64,000 nucleotides of DNA from Ahrensia kielensis DSM 5890 (GTDB lineage Bacteria; Pseudomonadota; Alphaproteobacteria; Rhizobiales; Rhizobiaceae), in contig NZ_KB894528.1 in the NCBI RefSeq assembly GCF_000374465.1, positions 109,022-173,021 of the forward strand, read 5' to 3'. The number at the start of each line of letters is the position of its first letter. Position 1 is the first letter of the stretch. The notes below the pieces were generated by a model, which had not been told where the DNA came from, searched no databases, and saw only the letters and a list, made by a program, of their open reading frames with translations. A program made the translations under genes and the position numbers. Shown piece by piece: positions 53,845-62,717 of the stretch.

Positions 53845-55117
53845 ATTGCGCAGATTGTGTCTCACGCTCTTCTTCTTCAACACGCGGGTCCATCGCGATT
53901 GTTTCAGTTGTTTGCATACGCGTCGGCGACATATTCACGAAATCGCCGCGCTCATCCATAGGCACTGGTGCACGCTGTGTGATCCGGTAGATGGCATAAA
54001 TAATCAACAAAACATGAGCCGCAGCCGTTGTGATGAACAGGCCAGATGGGCCGACAAATGACATGACGCCACCGGCAATAAGCGGCCCGCCAATTGAGCC
54101 GCAGCCAAACAAGAGCAGCAGTCCTGATGATGTGCGCAAAAAATAATTGTCTGGTGCGTGGTCATTGGCATGGGCAACAACGACCGGATACATGGCAAAA
54201 ATACAGGCACCAAAAAGACTTGATGCAATCAGTACGGCTGTCGCGCTTTGTGGCTCCCAAAATACAAAATAAGCATCACACAGTGCTGCAATAGCTACAA
54301 CAGCCACAAGCACAATGCGTCGATCCATTTTGTCAGAAATGTAGCCAATGGGAATTTGCGCGACGGCACCTGCAAGAATTGAAACACTCATAAACAGGGC
54401 AATCGCAGGCACAGACAGGCCAATGCGTTCGCCGTAAACCGCACCCAACGTACCAAAGGCACTATTGGAAACGCCGATAAGAATAACCGCCGCAACGGCA
54501 ATCGGAGAGTTTTTCCAAAGCGTTGCAAGATCAAGCTTTGTCTCTGTCAAAGGTTGCGGTTGTTCGGCTGTGTAAAGCGCCGTCGGCAGCAAAGCGAGTG
54601 AATAGAAGATCGCAGCGATAACGAAGAATAGGGGCGCATTGCTGTCTCCCAATGTGATGACCATCTGGCCAGCTGTGACCGCTGCCAAATTGACCATCGT
54701 GTAAATGCCAAACACGCGGCCGCGAACATTGGCCTCAGAACGCTCATTGAGCCAGCTTTCCACGATCATCGCTGCGCCAGCAAAGCAAAATCCGGCAACA
54801 CCGCGCAGCGGTATCCACGCCGCAGGATGTATAATGATAAGCGAGCCAAGAATTGAGACGACAGCCAGCGCAGTCATGGCGCCGAATGCGCGAATATGGC
54901 CGACACGTTGCACCGTGCGCGGCACCAGCAGGCAGCCGAGCACGAAACCAATCGCCCATCCCGTACCCAATAGGCCAAGTGAAAACGACGAAAAGCCTTC
55001 GACTGATCCGCGCAAAGGCAAGATCAACCCGTTAACGCCGCCCGCAAACATAAGAAAGGCGGACCCAACAAATAAGGGCATTGTAGAGCGGGGAAGTGCT
55101 GGCATGTCGGTCCTCAA
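53843..55117 (-). CDS. MFS transporter, YcaD-like (copy B)
   Basis: A 424-residue transporter with 12 membrane segments, paralogous to the one at 49547-50824. Shared features include PLRGVAGFCFAGAAMIVES, then WLNERSEANVRGRVFG, a SDKMDRR loop and the tail TETIAMDPRVEEEE. The pair flanks the glycosylase and etfQO genes, which suggests a local duplication followed by divergence or a split tandem. Substrate unknown. Confidence 0.88.
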   Translation of the reverse strand: MRTDMPALPRSTMPLFVGSAFLMFAGGVNGLILPLRGSVEGFSSFSLGLLGTGWAIGFVLGCLLVPRTVQRVGHIRAFGAMTALAVVSILGSLIIIHPAAWIPLRGVAGFCFAGAAMIVESWLNERSEANVRGRVFGIYTMVNLAAVTAGQMVITLGDSNAPLFFVIAAIFYSLALLPTALYTAEQPQPLTETKLDLATLWKNSPIAVAAVILIGVSNSAFGTLGAVYGERIGLSVPAIALFMSVSILAGAVAQIPIGYISDKMDRRIVLVAVVAIAALCDAYFVFWEPQSATAVLIASSLFGACIFAMYPVVVAHANDHAPDNYFLRTSSGLLLLFGCGSIGGPLIAGGVMSFVGPSGLFITTAAAHVLLIIYAIYRITQRAPVPMDERGDFVNMSPTRMQTTETIAMDPRVEEEERETQSAQ

Positions 55118-55241
55118 AATCTGTGCAGAGCATGCGTGATTTGCAGCATTGGCTCAAGCCCGAACAATGCCTATGGAACTTATACAAAAAGGCTCGGCAT
55201 TAATAGCCGAGCCAATATTAATTCATGAGTTTAATGTCACT

Positions 55242-55730
55242 TTATTTAAGTGTGATCTGCGTAAAGCCAACAGCGATATTGGCCCCTTCAGATGCTGATA
55301 GGCTGAGCGGTTGAAGGGCAAATGAATCAGCAGAGCCGCCAACCAAGACATTTGCGCCCAATCCTGCTGCAAAAGCTGCGGACGCAGAAGCGCCAGAGTA
55401 TGTGCCGGCAAGAGCATTAGGGGCATATTTATCAGCTTCGGCTGCAACGACAGTCCAGCCAATAATTGATTTGCCTGTAAAGCCGATATCCACGCCATAT
55501 TTGTCGATTTGACCAACATAGGTTTCTGTTGGTTCACTGGCATTAGCGGGTGTGAATGAGCATGTCATATCTTTAGAGGAGCCGAACACGAACCCTGTTC
55601 CGCCATCAACTTCGCATGTTAATTGTCCAAGCTGTACACCGGCATCCTGCGCATAGGCAGTTGAAGCGATCGGCAGTGCGGCAAGCGTTGCAGCTGAAGT
55701 AAGGGTAATAATATTATTACGTAAAGTCAT
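55242..55730 (-). CDS. DUF992 family exported protein
   Basis: A 162-residue secreted protein with a signal peptide cleaved after ASTAYAQ and a DUF992 beta-rich domain: LGQLTCEVDGGTGFVFGSSK, then GQIDKYGVDIGFTGKS and NVLVGGSADSFALQPLS. The ATG at 55730 has AAGAGGTC as ribosome site; a longer frame from 55868 has no support. Two cysteines may form a disulfide. The family is common in rhizobia and has no known function. Confidence 0.88.
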   Translation of the reverse strand: MTLRNNIITLTSAATLAALPIASTAYAQDAGVQLGQLTCEVDGGTGFVFGSSKDMTCSFTPANASEPTETYVGQIDKYGVDIGFTGKSIIGWTVVAAEADKYAPNALAGTYSGASASAAFAAGLGANVLVGGSADSFALQPLSLSASEGANIAVGFTQITLK

Positions 55731-55927
55731 GATTTGACCTCTTAATTGGCCATGTTCAAAGCGAACAAAGCATTGCAGTGAGGTGATACCTTTGAGCGTA
55801 AATATATGGCGCTCTATAGATATCACCTTGTGTGGGTCTACAATGCGTGCCGCGCTAGTGAGTTCCATTCAAAGTGCTATTTGTGGAACTCAACTAATCT
55901 TACAAATAATACAAATGTCCTGTGCTA

Positions 55928-57466
55928 TTATTGAAATGCAGTTTCTGAAAAGCTGCGAAGCTTACGTGAATGCAAACGTTCCGAAGGCATCTGGCCTAAC
56001 TTTTCCATTGCACGAATACCAATAATCAGATGCTGATTGACCTGCCGCTTGTAGAAATCGGTTGCCATGCCCGGCAGTTTTAACTCGCCATGTAGCGGTT
56101 TGTCAGAAACACACAGCAATGTGCCATAGGGCACACGGAAGCGGAAACCATTCGCTGCAATCGTCGCCGATTCCATATCCAAGGCGATAGCACGTGACTG
56201 GCTAAGCCGTTTAACCGGCCCGCGTTGATCGCGCAGTTCCCAGTTTCTGTTATCAATAGTCGCAACCGTGCCCGTACGCATAATTGCTTTAAGCTCATAG
56301 CCTTCAAGGCCAGTGACTTCGGCAACCGCCTGTTCAAGCGCAACTTGAACCTCTGCAAGCGCAGGAACCGGAACGGACAATGGCAAGTCATCATCCAGCA
56401 CTGAATCTTCACGCACATAAGCATGAGCAAGAACATAATCGCCAAGCGCTTGCGTGTTGCGAAGGCCGGCGCAATGGCCAAGCATCAACCAAGCATCGGG
56501 ACGAAGAACGGCGATATGGTCCGTGATCGTTTTCGCATTAGAAGGGCCAACGCCAATATTGACCATCGTGATGCCGCCGCCATTCTTTTTAACGAGGTGA
56601 TAGGCAGGCATTTGCGGCAGCCGTTGTGGTTCAACACCAGAAGCATGGGATGTTTCACCATGTTTCGTCACAAGATTGCCGGGCTCAACGAATGCGATAT
56701 ATTGACTGTTTGGGTCAGCCATTTCATTGCGCGCATAGGCGCAAAATTCGTCGATATAGAACTGGTAGTTCGTAAACAGAACGAAATTCTGGAAATGGCT
56801 CGGGCTTGTTGCTGTATAATGAGCAAGTCGCGCAAGAGAATAATCAATTCTCTGTCCGGTAAACGGTGCAAGCGGTGATGGCTCACCTTCACGCGGCTCA
56901 AAATCACCATTGGCAATGTCATCATTGGTAACATTAAGGTCTGGCACATCAAAAATATCGCGAAGCGGGCGAACCATGGCGTCGGGATCTGACTGATCGA
57001 CATAGGTGCCTTCTTTAAAGGCAAAGTGAAGCGGAATTGGCGTGCCGCTTTCTGACACTTCCACTTTGACATCATGGTTGCGTATCAAAAGATCAATTTG
57101 CTGCGTGAGATAATTTTTGAATAGGTCTGGCCGTGTGATCGTCGTCTCATAATGGCCAGGCTGAGCCAGATGACCATATGCCAGACGCGAATCTGCTTTT
57201 GCATAACTATCTGAGCGTATCGAAAGCGCGGGGTAGTAAGCACGAACCCGCTTATCACTATCACCGCCTTTGATGAGTTTATTGAAATGCTCGTACAGGA
57301 AAGTCGTGTTGCGTTCATAAAGCGCAGTCAGCGCAGCAACAGCGTCTGCCGCATTATCGAAATATTGGGGCAGCGCAGCAGGCGGCAGCAAGTAATTCGC
57401 TTTTGTAGAGGGGGTGTTGAGCGCCGATGCGCCCGCGTGTATTTTGTTTTCTGTTTTCATGGCCAT
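55928..57466 (-). CDS. amn: AMP nucleosidase
   Basis: A 512-residue AMP nucleosidase that cleaves AMP to adenine and ribose 5-phosphate. The N-terminal regulatory domain (about 1-170) is followed by the nucleoside phosphorylase-like domain: GGITMVNIGVGPSNAKTITD, MLGHCAGLRNTQALGDYVLA and the substrate glutamate region ALDMESATIAANGFRFRVPY. Length fits the family (E. coli Amn is 484). It is alone on its transcript, with the two small genes upstream on the same strand 50 bases away. Confidence 0.94.
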   Translation of the reverse strand: MAMKTENKIHAGASALNTPSTKANYLLPPAALPQYFDNAADAVAALTALYERNTTFLYEHFNKLIKGGDSDKRVRAYYPALSIRSDSYAKADSRLAYGHLAQPGHYETTITRPDLFKNYLTQQIDLLIRNHDVKVEVSESGTPIPLHFAFKEGTYVDQSDPDAMVRPLRDIFDVPDLNVTNDDIANGDFEPREGEPSPLAPFTGQRIDYSLARLAHYTATSPSHFQNFVLFTNYQFYIDEFCAYARNEMADPNSQYIAFVEPGNLVTKHGETSHASGVEPQRLPQMPAYHLVKKNGGGITMVNIGVGPSNAKTITDHIAVLRPDAWLMLGHCAGLRNTQALGDYVLAHAYVREDSVLDDDLPLSVPVPALAEVQVALEQAVAEVTGLEGYELKAIMRTGTVATIDNRNWELRDQRGPVKRLSQSRAIALDMESATIAANGFRFRVPYGTLLCVSDKPLHGELKLPGMATDFYKRQVNQHLIIGIRAMEKLGQMPSERLHSRKLRSFSETAFQ

Positions 57467-57516
57467 TTATAGACCAACAATAATGACAGTCAATTGACGA
57501 AAATTAAGTAGAATTC

Positions 57517-57684
57517 TTATCCGCGCATCAAAGATACATAAAGTACGAAACCAGCGCCATTGGTGCTTTTGCTATTACCATCAGCAATGGCTGAGGCGAT
57601 GCCTGCAAGTGGGCCTACAAAAAGCATGACAAGAGCAGCAACGCGTAAGCTCGGACGAAGATATTTTTGATAAATATTAGTCAT
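57517..57684 (-). CDS. small single-span membrane protein (55 residues)
   Basis: A 55-codon frame with a good ribosome site (AAGGA, eight bases before the ATG). The protein has a basic N-terminus (YQKYLRPSLR), one hydrophobic stretch of about 20 residues (VAALVMLFVGPLAGIASAIA) and a polar end. It lies 11 bases downstream of another small exported protein and 50 bases before amn on the same strand. No family recognised. Confidence 0.6.
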   Translation of the reverse strand: MTNIYQKYLRPSLRVAALVMLFVGPLAGIASAIADGNSKSTNGAGFVLYVSLMRG

Positions 57685-57695
57685 AAGTAAATTCC

Positions 57696-57857
57696 TTATT
57701 GCGCACGGCAGCTATGAGGAGCCTGATAAACGCACGGTGTGCTAAAATCGATTTGCAGAGCGTAAGCTGGACGTGTCGTATTATTGAGCAGCGAAACGAT
57801 TGCCATTGCGAAGAGCGTTGCAATCAAACAAATAATAGTGAAGCGGCGTGTTAGCAT
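57696..57857 (-). CDS. small membrane or secreted protein (53 residues)
   Basis: The frame from the ATG at 57857 is preceded by GAGGG at good spacing; the longer version from 57923 has no support. It encodes a basic start (MLTRRF), a hydrophobic segment of about 20 residues and a short extracytoplasmic end with two cysteines (STPCVYQAPHSC). Together with the downstream 55-residue gene it forms a two-gene unit. No family recognised. Confidence 0.6.
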   Translation of the reverse strand: MLTRRFTIICLIATLFAMAIVSLLNNTTRPAYALQIDFSTPCVYQAPHSCRAQ

Positions 57858-58038
57858 TGTCTGTCCCTCATTGTGTAAGGACAATATGCGGGACTGTCGG
57901 TGAACCATTGCTGAGACCCTCATTCATATTCCGTTCAGGTTTCTATCTGCAGCAATGAACAAAACAGACGAACTCAGAGACAGGCGGCCTTGGCAGTAAG
58001 GAAATGGTCTGTTTATTTGCTTGCATCGGGAGATGAAA

Positions 58039-58740
58039 ATGACAGCTGCAATCGAACTATATTATTGGCCGACACCCAACGGATGGAAAATTACCATCGC
58101 ATTGGAAGAACTAGGCCTGCCTTATAACGTCAATTTCGTGAATATCGGGAAGGGCGATCAATTCGAGCCATCTTTTCTCAAGATTGCACCGAATAACCGT
58201 ATGCCTGCAATTGTTGACCCCAATGGTCCAGATGGCGCACCGATTTCGATTTTTGAATCTGGCGCAATTCTTCAATATCTTGGGCGTAAAACCGGAAAAC
58301 TATATCCGGCCGATGAGCGCAGCAGAGTTGCGGTTGAAGAATGGTTGATGTGGCAGATGGGCGGCCTTGGGCCTATGGCTGGCCAAGCGCACCATTTCCG
58401 CATTTATGCGCCTGAAAAAATTGAGTACGCGGTTGATCGTTATACAAATGAATGCAACCGCCTTTATGGCGTGATGGATCGCAGATTGGCTGACAATGAA
58501 TGGCTTGCAGGGGCTGACTATTCAATCGCCGATATCGCCTGCATCGGCTGGATAAGCCGGCATGAACGCCAAGGACAAGACTTAAACACATTTCCCAACC
58601 TTAAACGCTGGTATGAGGCGTTGATGGACCGTCCTGCTGTAAAACGCGGCATGTCCATTGCCCAAGACTTGGATAAGCAGTCAAACATTGCGGGCAATGA
58701 TGCCGCCCAAAGCATTTTGTTCGGCCAGAAGTCCAACTAA
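58039..58740 (+). CDS. glutathione S-transferase family protein (YfcG/Nu-like)
   Basis: A 233-residue cytosolic GST. N-terminal thioredoxin-like domain: YYWPTPNGWKITIALEEL with Thr/Asn in the active-site turn, NNRMPAIVDP (cis-proline) and SIFESGAILQYLG (glutathione-binding ESGAI). Helical C-terminal domain with the N-cap motif SIADIACIGWI. This matches the Nu-class YfcG/YghU-like enzymes that act as disulfide reductases. I use the ATG at 58039, six bases after GGGAG, instead of the TTG at 58021 or ATG at 58033. Confidence 0.9.
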   Translation: MTAAIELYYWPTPNGWKITIALEELGLPYNVNFVNIGKGDQFEPSFLKIAPNNRMPAIVDPNGPDGAPISIFESGAILQYLGRKTGKLYPADERSRVAVEEWLMWQMGGLGPMAGQAHHFRIYAPEKIEYAVDRYTNECNRLYGVMDRRLADNEWLAGADYSIADIACIGWISRHERQGQDLNTFPNLKRWYEALMDRPAVKRGMSIAQDLDKQSNIAGNDAAQSILFGQKSN

Positions 58741-58783
58741 CGTTCTGCTAGAGTTTAAAGGGCTCTGCTCGCTGGACAAAATA

Positions 58784-58809
58784 AAAGGCGACCAGATGGC
58801 CGCCTTTAT
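58784..58809. terminator. bidirectional terminator between GST and DUF2147 genes
   Basis: AAAGGCG (58784-58790) pairs with CGCCTTT (58801-58807), with an inner CC/GG pair, in the gap between two convergent genes. A-rich and T-rich flanks allow termination on both strands. Confidence 0.7.
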
Positions 58810-58831
58810 AGTCTTGATGATGCTTGAAAGA

Positions 58832-59167
58832 TTAGAGCTTTTTCCACGTTTGTGTTTTGCAGAACACTTTCAGTGCGCAGCCACGCATCTTCATAGTAGA
58901 ACCTGATACGGTTGCTTTGCCAGAATATTGCTTGTCATCTGCAGGGTCAGTCACCGTGCCGGTGTAAGGGCCGCTGCCTGAAACCTTGCCGATTTGTTTG
59001 CCCTTATATTTGCCCGTTGTCAGATTAATGCAAAATGACCCGCCGCATTTAGCGATCTTTGCAGTCTCGCCGCTTGCAGTGCGCCAATTGCCTTCAATGT
59101 CTGCTGCCATCGCTGGTGTTGTGAGCAATGCAGTCGCGGCCAGTGCCGCAAAAAAAGTATTCTTCAT
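58832..59167 (-). CDS. DUF2147 family periplasmic protein
   Basis: A 111-residue exported protein. A signal peptide ends after PAMA; the mature part has the DUF2147 pattern: IEGNWRTASGETAKIAKCGG, CINLTTGKYKGKQIG, KQYSGKATVSGSTMKMRGC, ending in a cysteine-containing CALKVFCKTQTW. Four cysteines suggest disulfides. The start at 59167 is chosen for GGGAGGAC upstream; the frame back to 59230 adds no family residues. Function unknown. Confidence 0.88.
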   Translation of the reverse strand: MKNTFFAALAATALLTTPAMAADIEGNWRTASGETAKIAKCGGSFCINLTTGKYKGKQIGKVSGSGPYTGTVTDPADDKQYSGKATVSGSTMKMRGCALKVFCKTQTWKKL

Positions 59168-59611
59168 GATGTCCTCCCGATGTGTCCGGTCACGCTCGAC
59201 CAGCCTGCGATATATAATATTGACGCACACGTAAAAGTAAAATGATATTTTACGCGGAGCTGAGCAGCATCAACAGACTAGTTGAACGATCTATGCAGAT
59301 CATTTTAGGTAAAATGCATTTCAAATTTAACGCGTATTTTTATGGCCTCCACAAATCAAGGTGAATGAATGGTTGAAGCCCATATGGTTTACGAGATGAG
59401 AATTTACTATTTTACTATTTAAAATCAATGTGTTGAATGTTTAACGATAATATAAATTTATAAAGTATTTTAATCGTGTTTGCTCAAAATTAAGGACGCT
59501 TTTTAGCAAGGAATTCAAAAATTAGGGTCATTCTACCCCCATAACAAAAACGGGCTTCAAACAGGCTCGATAGAAATAAAACAACAGTGATAATGTACAG
59601 GGGAATGTAAA
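59168..59611. other. AT-rich divergent intergenic region, no gene seen
   Basis: A 444-base gap between the divergent DUF2147 and Sel1-like genes. It is very AT-rich, with short runs of T and A, and holds only very short frames without ribosome sites. It probably contains both promoters. I see no RNA gene signature or strong inverted repeat. Confidence 0.6.
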
Positions 59612-59878
59612 ATGGCACGTTTTGAGATGGAAAATGCGGATATGGCAGCAATCGGCGGAGGCGCTACTGCTGATATTCTTTTTGAAATGGGTTTGGTTGC
59701 TGCGACAGGTCGCGACTGCGAAATCAATCTTGTTGAAGCACATAAATGGCTTAACATTGCAGCGATCAAAGGATCACCGCGAGCAGCTCAGCTTCGCAGC
59801 GAGATTTCAGAATATATGTCAAAACCTGAAATTGCTTCAGCATTGCGTTCAGCACGTGAGTGGATGACAACACACTAA
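59612..59878 (+). CDS. small Sel1-repeat protein
   Basis: An 88-residue helical protein with one Sel1-like repeat: ILFEMGLVAATG, then VEAHKWLNIAAIKGSPRAAQ (about 46-66). Sel1 repeats mediate protein-protein contacts. CAGGGGAATG precedes the ATG. It has no signal peptide. The gene stands alone between an AT-rich gap and the YitT gene. Similar small proteins are common in rhizobia. Confidence 0.8.
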   Translation: MARFEMENADMAAIGGGATADILFEMGLVAATGRDCEINLVEAHKWLNIAAIKGSPRAAQLRSEISEYMSKPEIASALRSAREWMTTH

Positions 59879-59969
59879 TTGGTGTACTGCCGCGCCCACA
59901 TTGGGGCGCGTCTATAGAACATGTATTAGTCTGTGCTGATGCTTGGCAATGATTTGGAAGACGAGGCGC

Positions 59970-60617
59970 TTAGCTGGCACCCATATAACGGCCAGGTTTG
60001 TGGTTGACGCCCAAAATCATGTTGAAAATCAATGCACCGATCACGGACCAGAATAGCTGTTCCCACGTGACGACAAAAGCCGCTGCGCCTAAAATGACAA
60101 AGTCGATCGCAAGCTGAACATATCCTGCGCGCATGTTTTTATTGTTTTGCAGCCAATATACCAAAATATTGACGCCGCCGAGACCTGCGCCATGACGAAA
60201 TAACGCCAGCAAGCCCAGCCCAATCATGGTGCCGCCTGCTATGGCCGCAAGCGTTGGATGTACGGTGCCAATCTCAATGTAATTTGGGAAAAATGGCACA
60301 AGAACAGACATGCCCATCACCGCGCAAAATGTTTTGGCGATGTAACGAATGCCCATGCTACCCATGCCGAAAAAATAAAACGGCAAGTTTATAACGAAAA
60401 ACAAAAGCCCAAATTTGAGACCCGTTGCATAGCTGACGATCAGCGATATGCCGGCCACGCCGCCAAGCACGATGCCGGCAAGCTTGAACAGAAATACACC
60501 AAAAGAAACGAGGATAACGCCGATGGAAATCGCGAAAATATCTTCGATGAGTGTGTGACGGCTTTCACGCGCCAATGTAATGGCATCATGACCGGTAATT
60601 GTTTTTTCGTCGCTCAT
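59970..60617 (-). CDS. YitT family (DUF161) membrane protein
   Basis: A 215-residue protein with five to six membrane segments, matching the YitT/DUF161 N-terminal domain: VSFGVFLFKLAGIVLGGVAG (about 37-56), FGLLFFVINLPFYFFG (70-85) and HGAGLGGVNILVYWLQN (140-156). It lacks the C-terminal soluble DUF2179 domain of Bacillus YitT. Overlaps the aminotransferase gene by four bases, so they are co-transcribed. Function unknown. Confidence 0.88.
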   Translation of the reverse strand: MSDEKTITGHDAITLARESRHTLIEDIFAISIGVILVSFGVFLFKLAGIVLGGVAGISLIVSYATGLKFGLLFFVINLPFYFFGMGSMGIRYIAKTFCAVMGMSVLVPFFPNYIEIGTVHPTLAAIAGGTMIGLGLLALFRHGAGLGGVNILVYWLQNNKNMRAGYVQLAIDFVILGAAAFVVTWEQLFWSVIGALIFNMILGVNHKPGRYMGAS

Positions 60618-61717
60618 TGTAAATCTTTTAACACAGCGGCAAGTGCCGTTGAAAACTGATTGATTTCTTCATCTTTACCGGTGCTAACTCTGATGCAGCG
60701 ATCAAGAACAGGGGCCATTGGTTTGCGCACAAAAATTCTGTGTTCCATGAGGCCTTTGAGAACTTGCATTGCGTAGGCGCCATCTTGCCCACAATCGATG
60801 GTCACAAAATTCGTTGCAGATTTTATTGGTTTTAGACCGTTTTCGATTGCGATTGCGCTCAAACGATCACGTGCTTGCGTATTTGTTTCAAGTGTTTGGA
60901 TGAGCCACTTCTGGTCCTTCAAGGCTGCTTCACTTGCAGCCTGCGCCATAATATTGATGCCAAAATGGTTTCGGATTTTCTCGAAAGGTAAAATCAATGC
61001 GCTGTTGCCAATGGCATAGCCGCACCTAAGGCCTGCAATGCCATACGCTTTTGAAAAGGTGCGAACGCGTAGCAAGTTCGCGCGCGTGCAATCAATCGCG
61101 GGCAGGGTGCCTTCGGGGGCTGTTTCACCATAGGCTTCATCAAGAATGATCAATGTGTCTTCAGGGATTTTGTTGATGAAGTTTTCAATATCTTTGGCAG
61201 GCCACCATGTTCCCATCGGATTGTCCGGATTGGACACATAAACAATGGCTGGACGTGTTTTCTGTGCTTCTTGAGCCAGTGCATCAAGATCTTCGTGGTC
61301 ATCGCGGTAAGGCACAGTCAGTAATGTGCGGTCATAGGCTGCGACATGGTAATTGAAAGTCGGGTAAGCACCAGCCGACGTCAAAATCGTATCTTTGGGC
61401 GATGAGAATATACGCACAATCAAGCCAAGCAGCCCATCAATGCCTGAACCAATGACGACATTATTCATTTCAATGCCAAGATGCTGGCAAAGTGCGAGCC
61501 GCAGTGAAAAGTTCTCAGGATCAGCATATTGGCCGACGCTTTGGCTGGCGATACGCGCCATTGCTTCAATCGCGTTTGGTGAACAGCCCAGATTATTTTC
61601 ATTCGCGCCAAGACGCGCCACAAATTGTTTGCCTGATTCTCTTTCCGTGCGTTCGGGAGCCGCAAAGGGAATCGTTGCAGGTAAAGCTTGAATATGGGCG
61701 TCTATTTTGATTGTCAT
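60614..61717 (-). CDS. PLP-dependent aminotransferase, histidinol-phosphate aminotransferase-like
   Basis: A 367-residue fold-type I aminotransferase. The PLP lysine is K223 in VRTFSKAYGIAGLRCGY, with N163 in VSNPDNPMGT and D193-E in LILDEAYGE. It resembles HisC, which converts imidazole acetol phosphate to histidinol phosphate, but similar enzymes act on aromatic or other amino acids, and no his genes are nearby. Its stop overlaps the YitT start. The upstream gap of 143 bases carries the promoter region and faces the tRNA gene. Confidence 0.85.
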   Translation of the reverse strand: MTIKIDAHIQALPATIPFAAPERTERESGKQFVARLGANENNLGCSPNAIEAMARIASQSVGQYADPENFSLRLALCQHLGIEMNNVVIGSGIDGLLGLIVRIFSSPKDTILTSAGAYPTFNYHVAAYDRTLLTVPYRDDHEDLDALAQEAQKTRPAIVYVSNPDNPMGTWWPAKDIENFINKIPEDTLIILDEAYGETAPEGTLPAIDCTRANLLRVRTFSKAYGIAGLRCGYAIGNSALILPFEKIRNHFGINIMAQAASEAALKDQKWLIQTLETNTQARDRLSAIAIENGLKPIKSATNFVTIDCGQDGAYAMQVLKGLMEHRIFVRKPMAPVLDRCIRVSTGKDEEINQFSTALAAVLKDLQ

Positions 61718-61860
61718 GGCTGTCTCGTGGTAAAATTATGGGCTAGCGGTATATGAATTATAGCCAAATGGGCACTTCTTCTTTTGATTTTAACAAAAGA
61801 AATCCATTCGCAGCATAATTACCGTTGAAATCATAACATCTTTTATATAGCAACGGTCTC

Positions 61861-61950
61861 GGAGATGTGGCCGAGTGGTCGAAGGCGCGCCCCTGCTAAG
61901 GGCGTAGATGGGTAACTGTCTCGAGGGTTCGAATCCCTTCGTCTCCGCCA
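61861..61950 (+). tRNA. tRNA-Ser(GCU)
   Basis: A 90-base serine tRNA with a long variable arm and encoded CCA. The acceptor stem pairs GGAGATG with CGTCTCC (one T-G pair). The anticodon arm is CGCCC-CTGCTAA-GGGCG, giving anticodon GCT at 61895-61897, which reads AGC and AGT. The T arm GAGGGTTCGAATCCCTT is standard. It is a single gene without neighbouring tRNAs. Confidence 0.97.
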
Positions 61951-62717
61951 TTATTCTATTTGTATGTTTATAATTTAGTTTAGCATGAGCAAGACACAGC
62001 TCATGCTGAAGGTCGAGCGTTTCTTGTTCTCTCTTAATGCTTGATTGCGAATGTCTCATTTCAACTGGGATGAAAAAAGCCATCGGGGCGTTCTTGAACG
62101 CGCTAGGCGAGCCTTGATCGATTGACATGTTTAGGCTGCCAAAAAAAGCTAATACACAAAATCATCGCGATACTGATTGCTGTTACGATCTGTTCTCAAA
62201 TGAAAACGGAAGCGCGAATCTATCTGGCGGCAATGCGAAGCTGCCCCCAAACTGATGTCATTCATGCAAGCGGGTAAGGTGCGCCTTACGAAGCTAAATA
62301 AGCATATTTTCCACAGTCTAATTCTTAGAAAATACGATAGCCAAAACGCCCTTAAGTGACGTTGGGTAACACCGCGCTGGAATGTAAATTCATGAAACGG
62401 GTTGCGATGTGAAATTGGGCTCATAAATCGATTTAGTTAAAATGCAACCAATGGTGGAGTGTATAGCGATAATTCTTCGAAGTTCAAAATTACATTTAGT
62501 AGAGGTTTTTTTATTGGTTTTATAGGGTTTTTAATCTTTGAATACTCACAAAATACAACGATTCACTGATTCTTAATAAATCAGATTCGATACTAATTAT
62601 TAGAAATGCAACGTGAGGTAGCGTTAAGTTGTCTCGCTGAGGTGTTGGTCCTGATCACGAAAGTAGAATTTGTACGCTTTATAAAATTCAATAAAAAAAA
62701 CTCTTAGGGGAACGATT
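61951..62717. other. long AT-rich stretch between tRNA-Ser and the adhesin, no gene seen
   Basis: A 767-base gap. Frames present are short, lack ribosome sites and resemble no family. The first part after the tRNA is of mixed composition, while about 62430-62700 is strongly AT-rich with A and T runs, as in promoters bound by MucR/H-NS-type proteins. The adhesin ribosome site (AGGGGA, about 62705) is at its end. Such gaps beside a tRNA gene may be old integration scars; I see no direct repeat of the tRNA end within the window. Confidence 0.6.

Noticed and set aside
61790..62128. Minus-strand frame of 112 codons across the tRNA-Ser
   Set aside because: It runs through the tRNA gene; the peptide with TKGFEPSRQLP is the well-known spurious translation of a tRNA's antisense strand.
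62149..62424. Minus-strand frame of 91 codons in the AT-rich gap
   Set aside because: No ribosome site, odd composition with many Arg, Phe and Cys, and no resemblance to any family.
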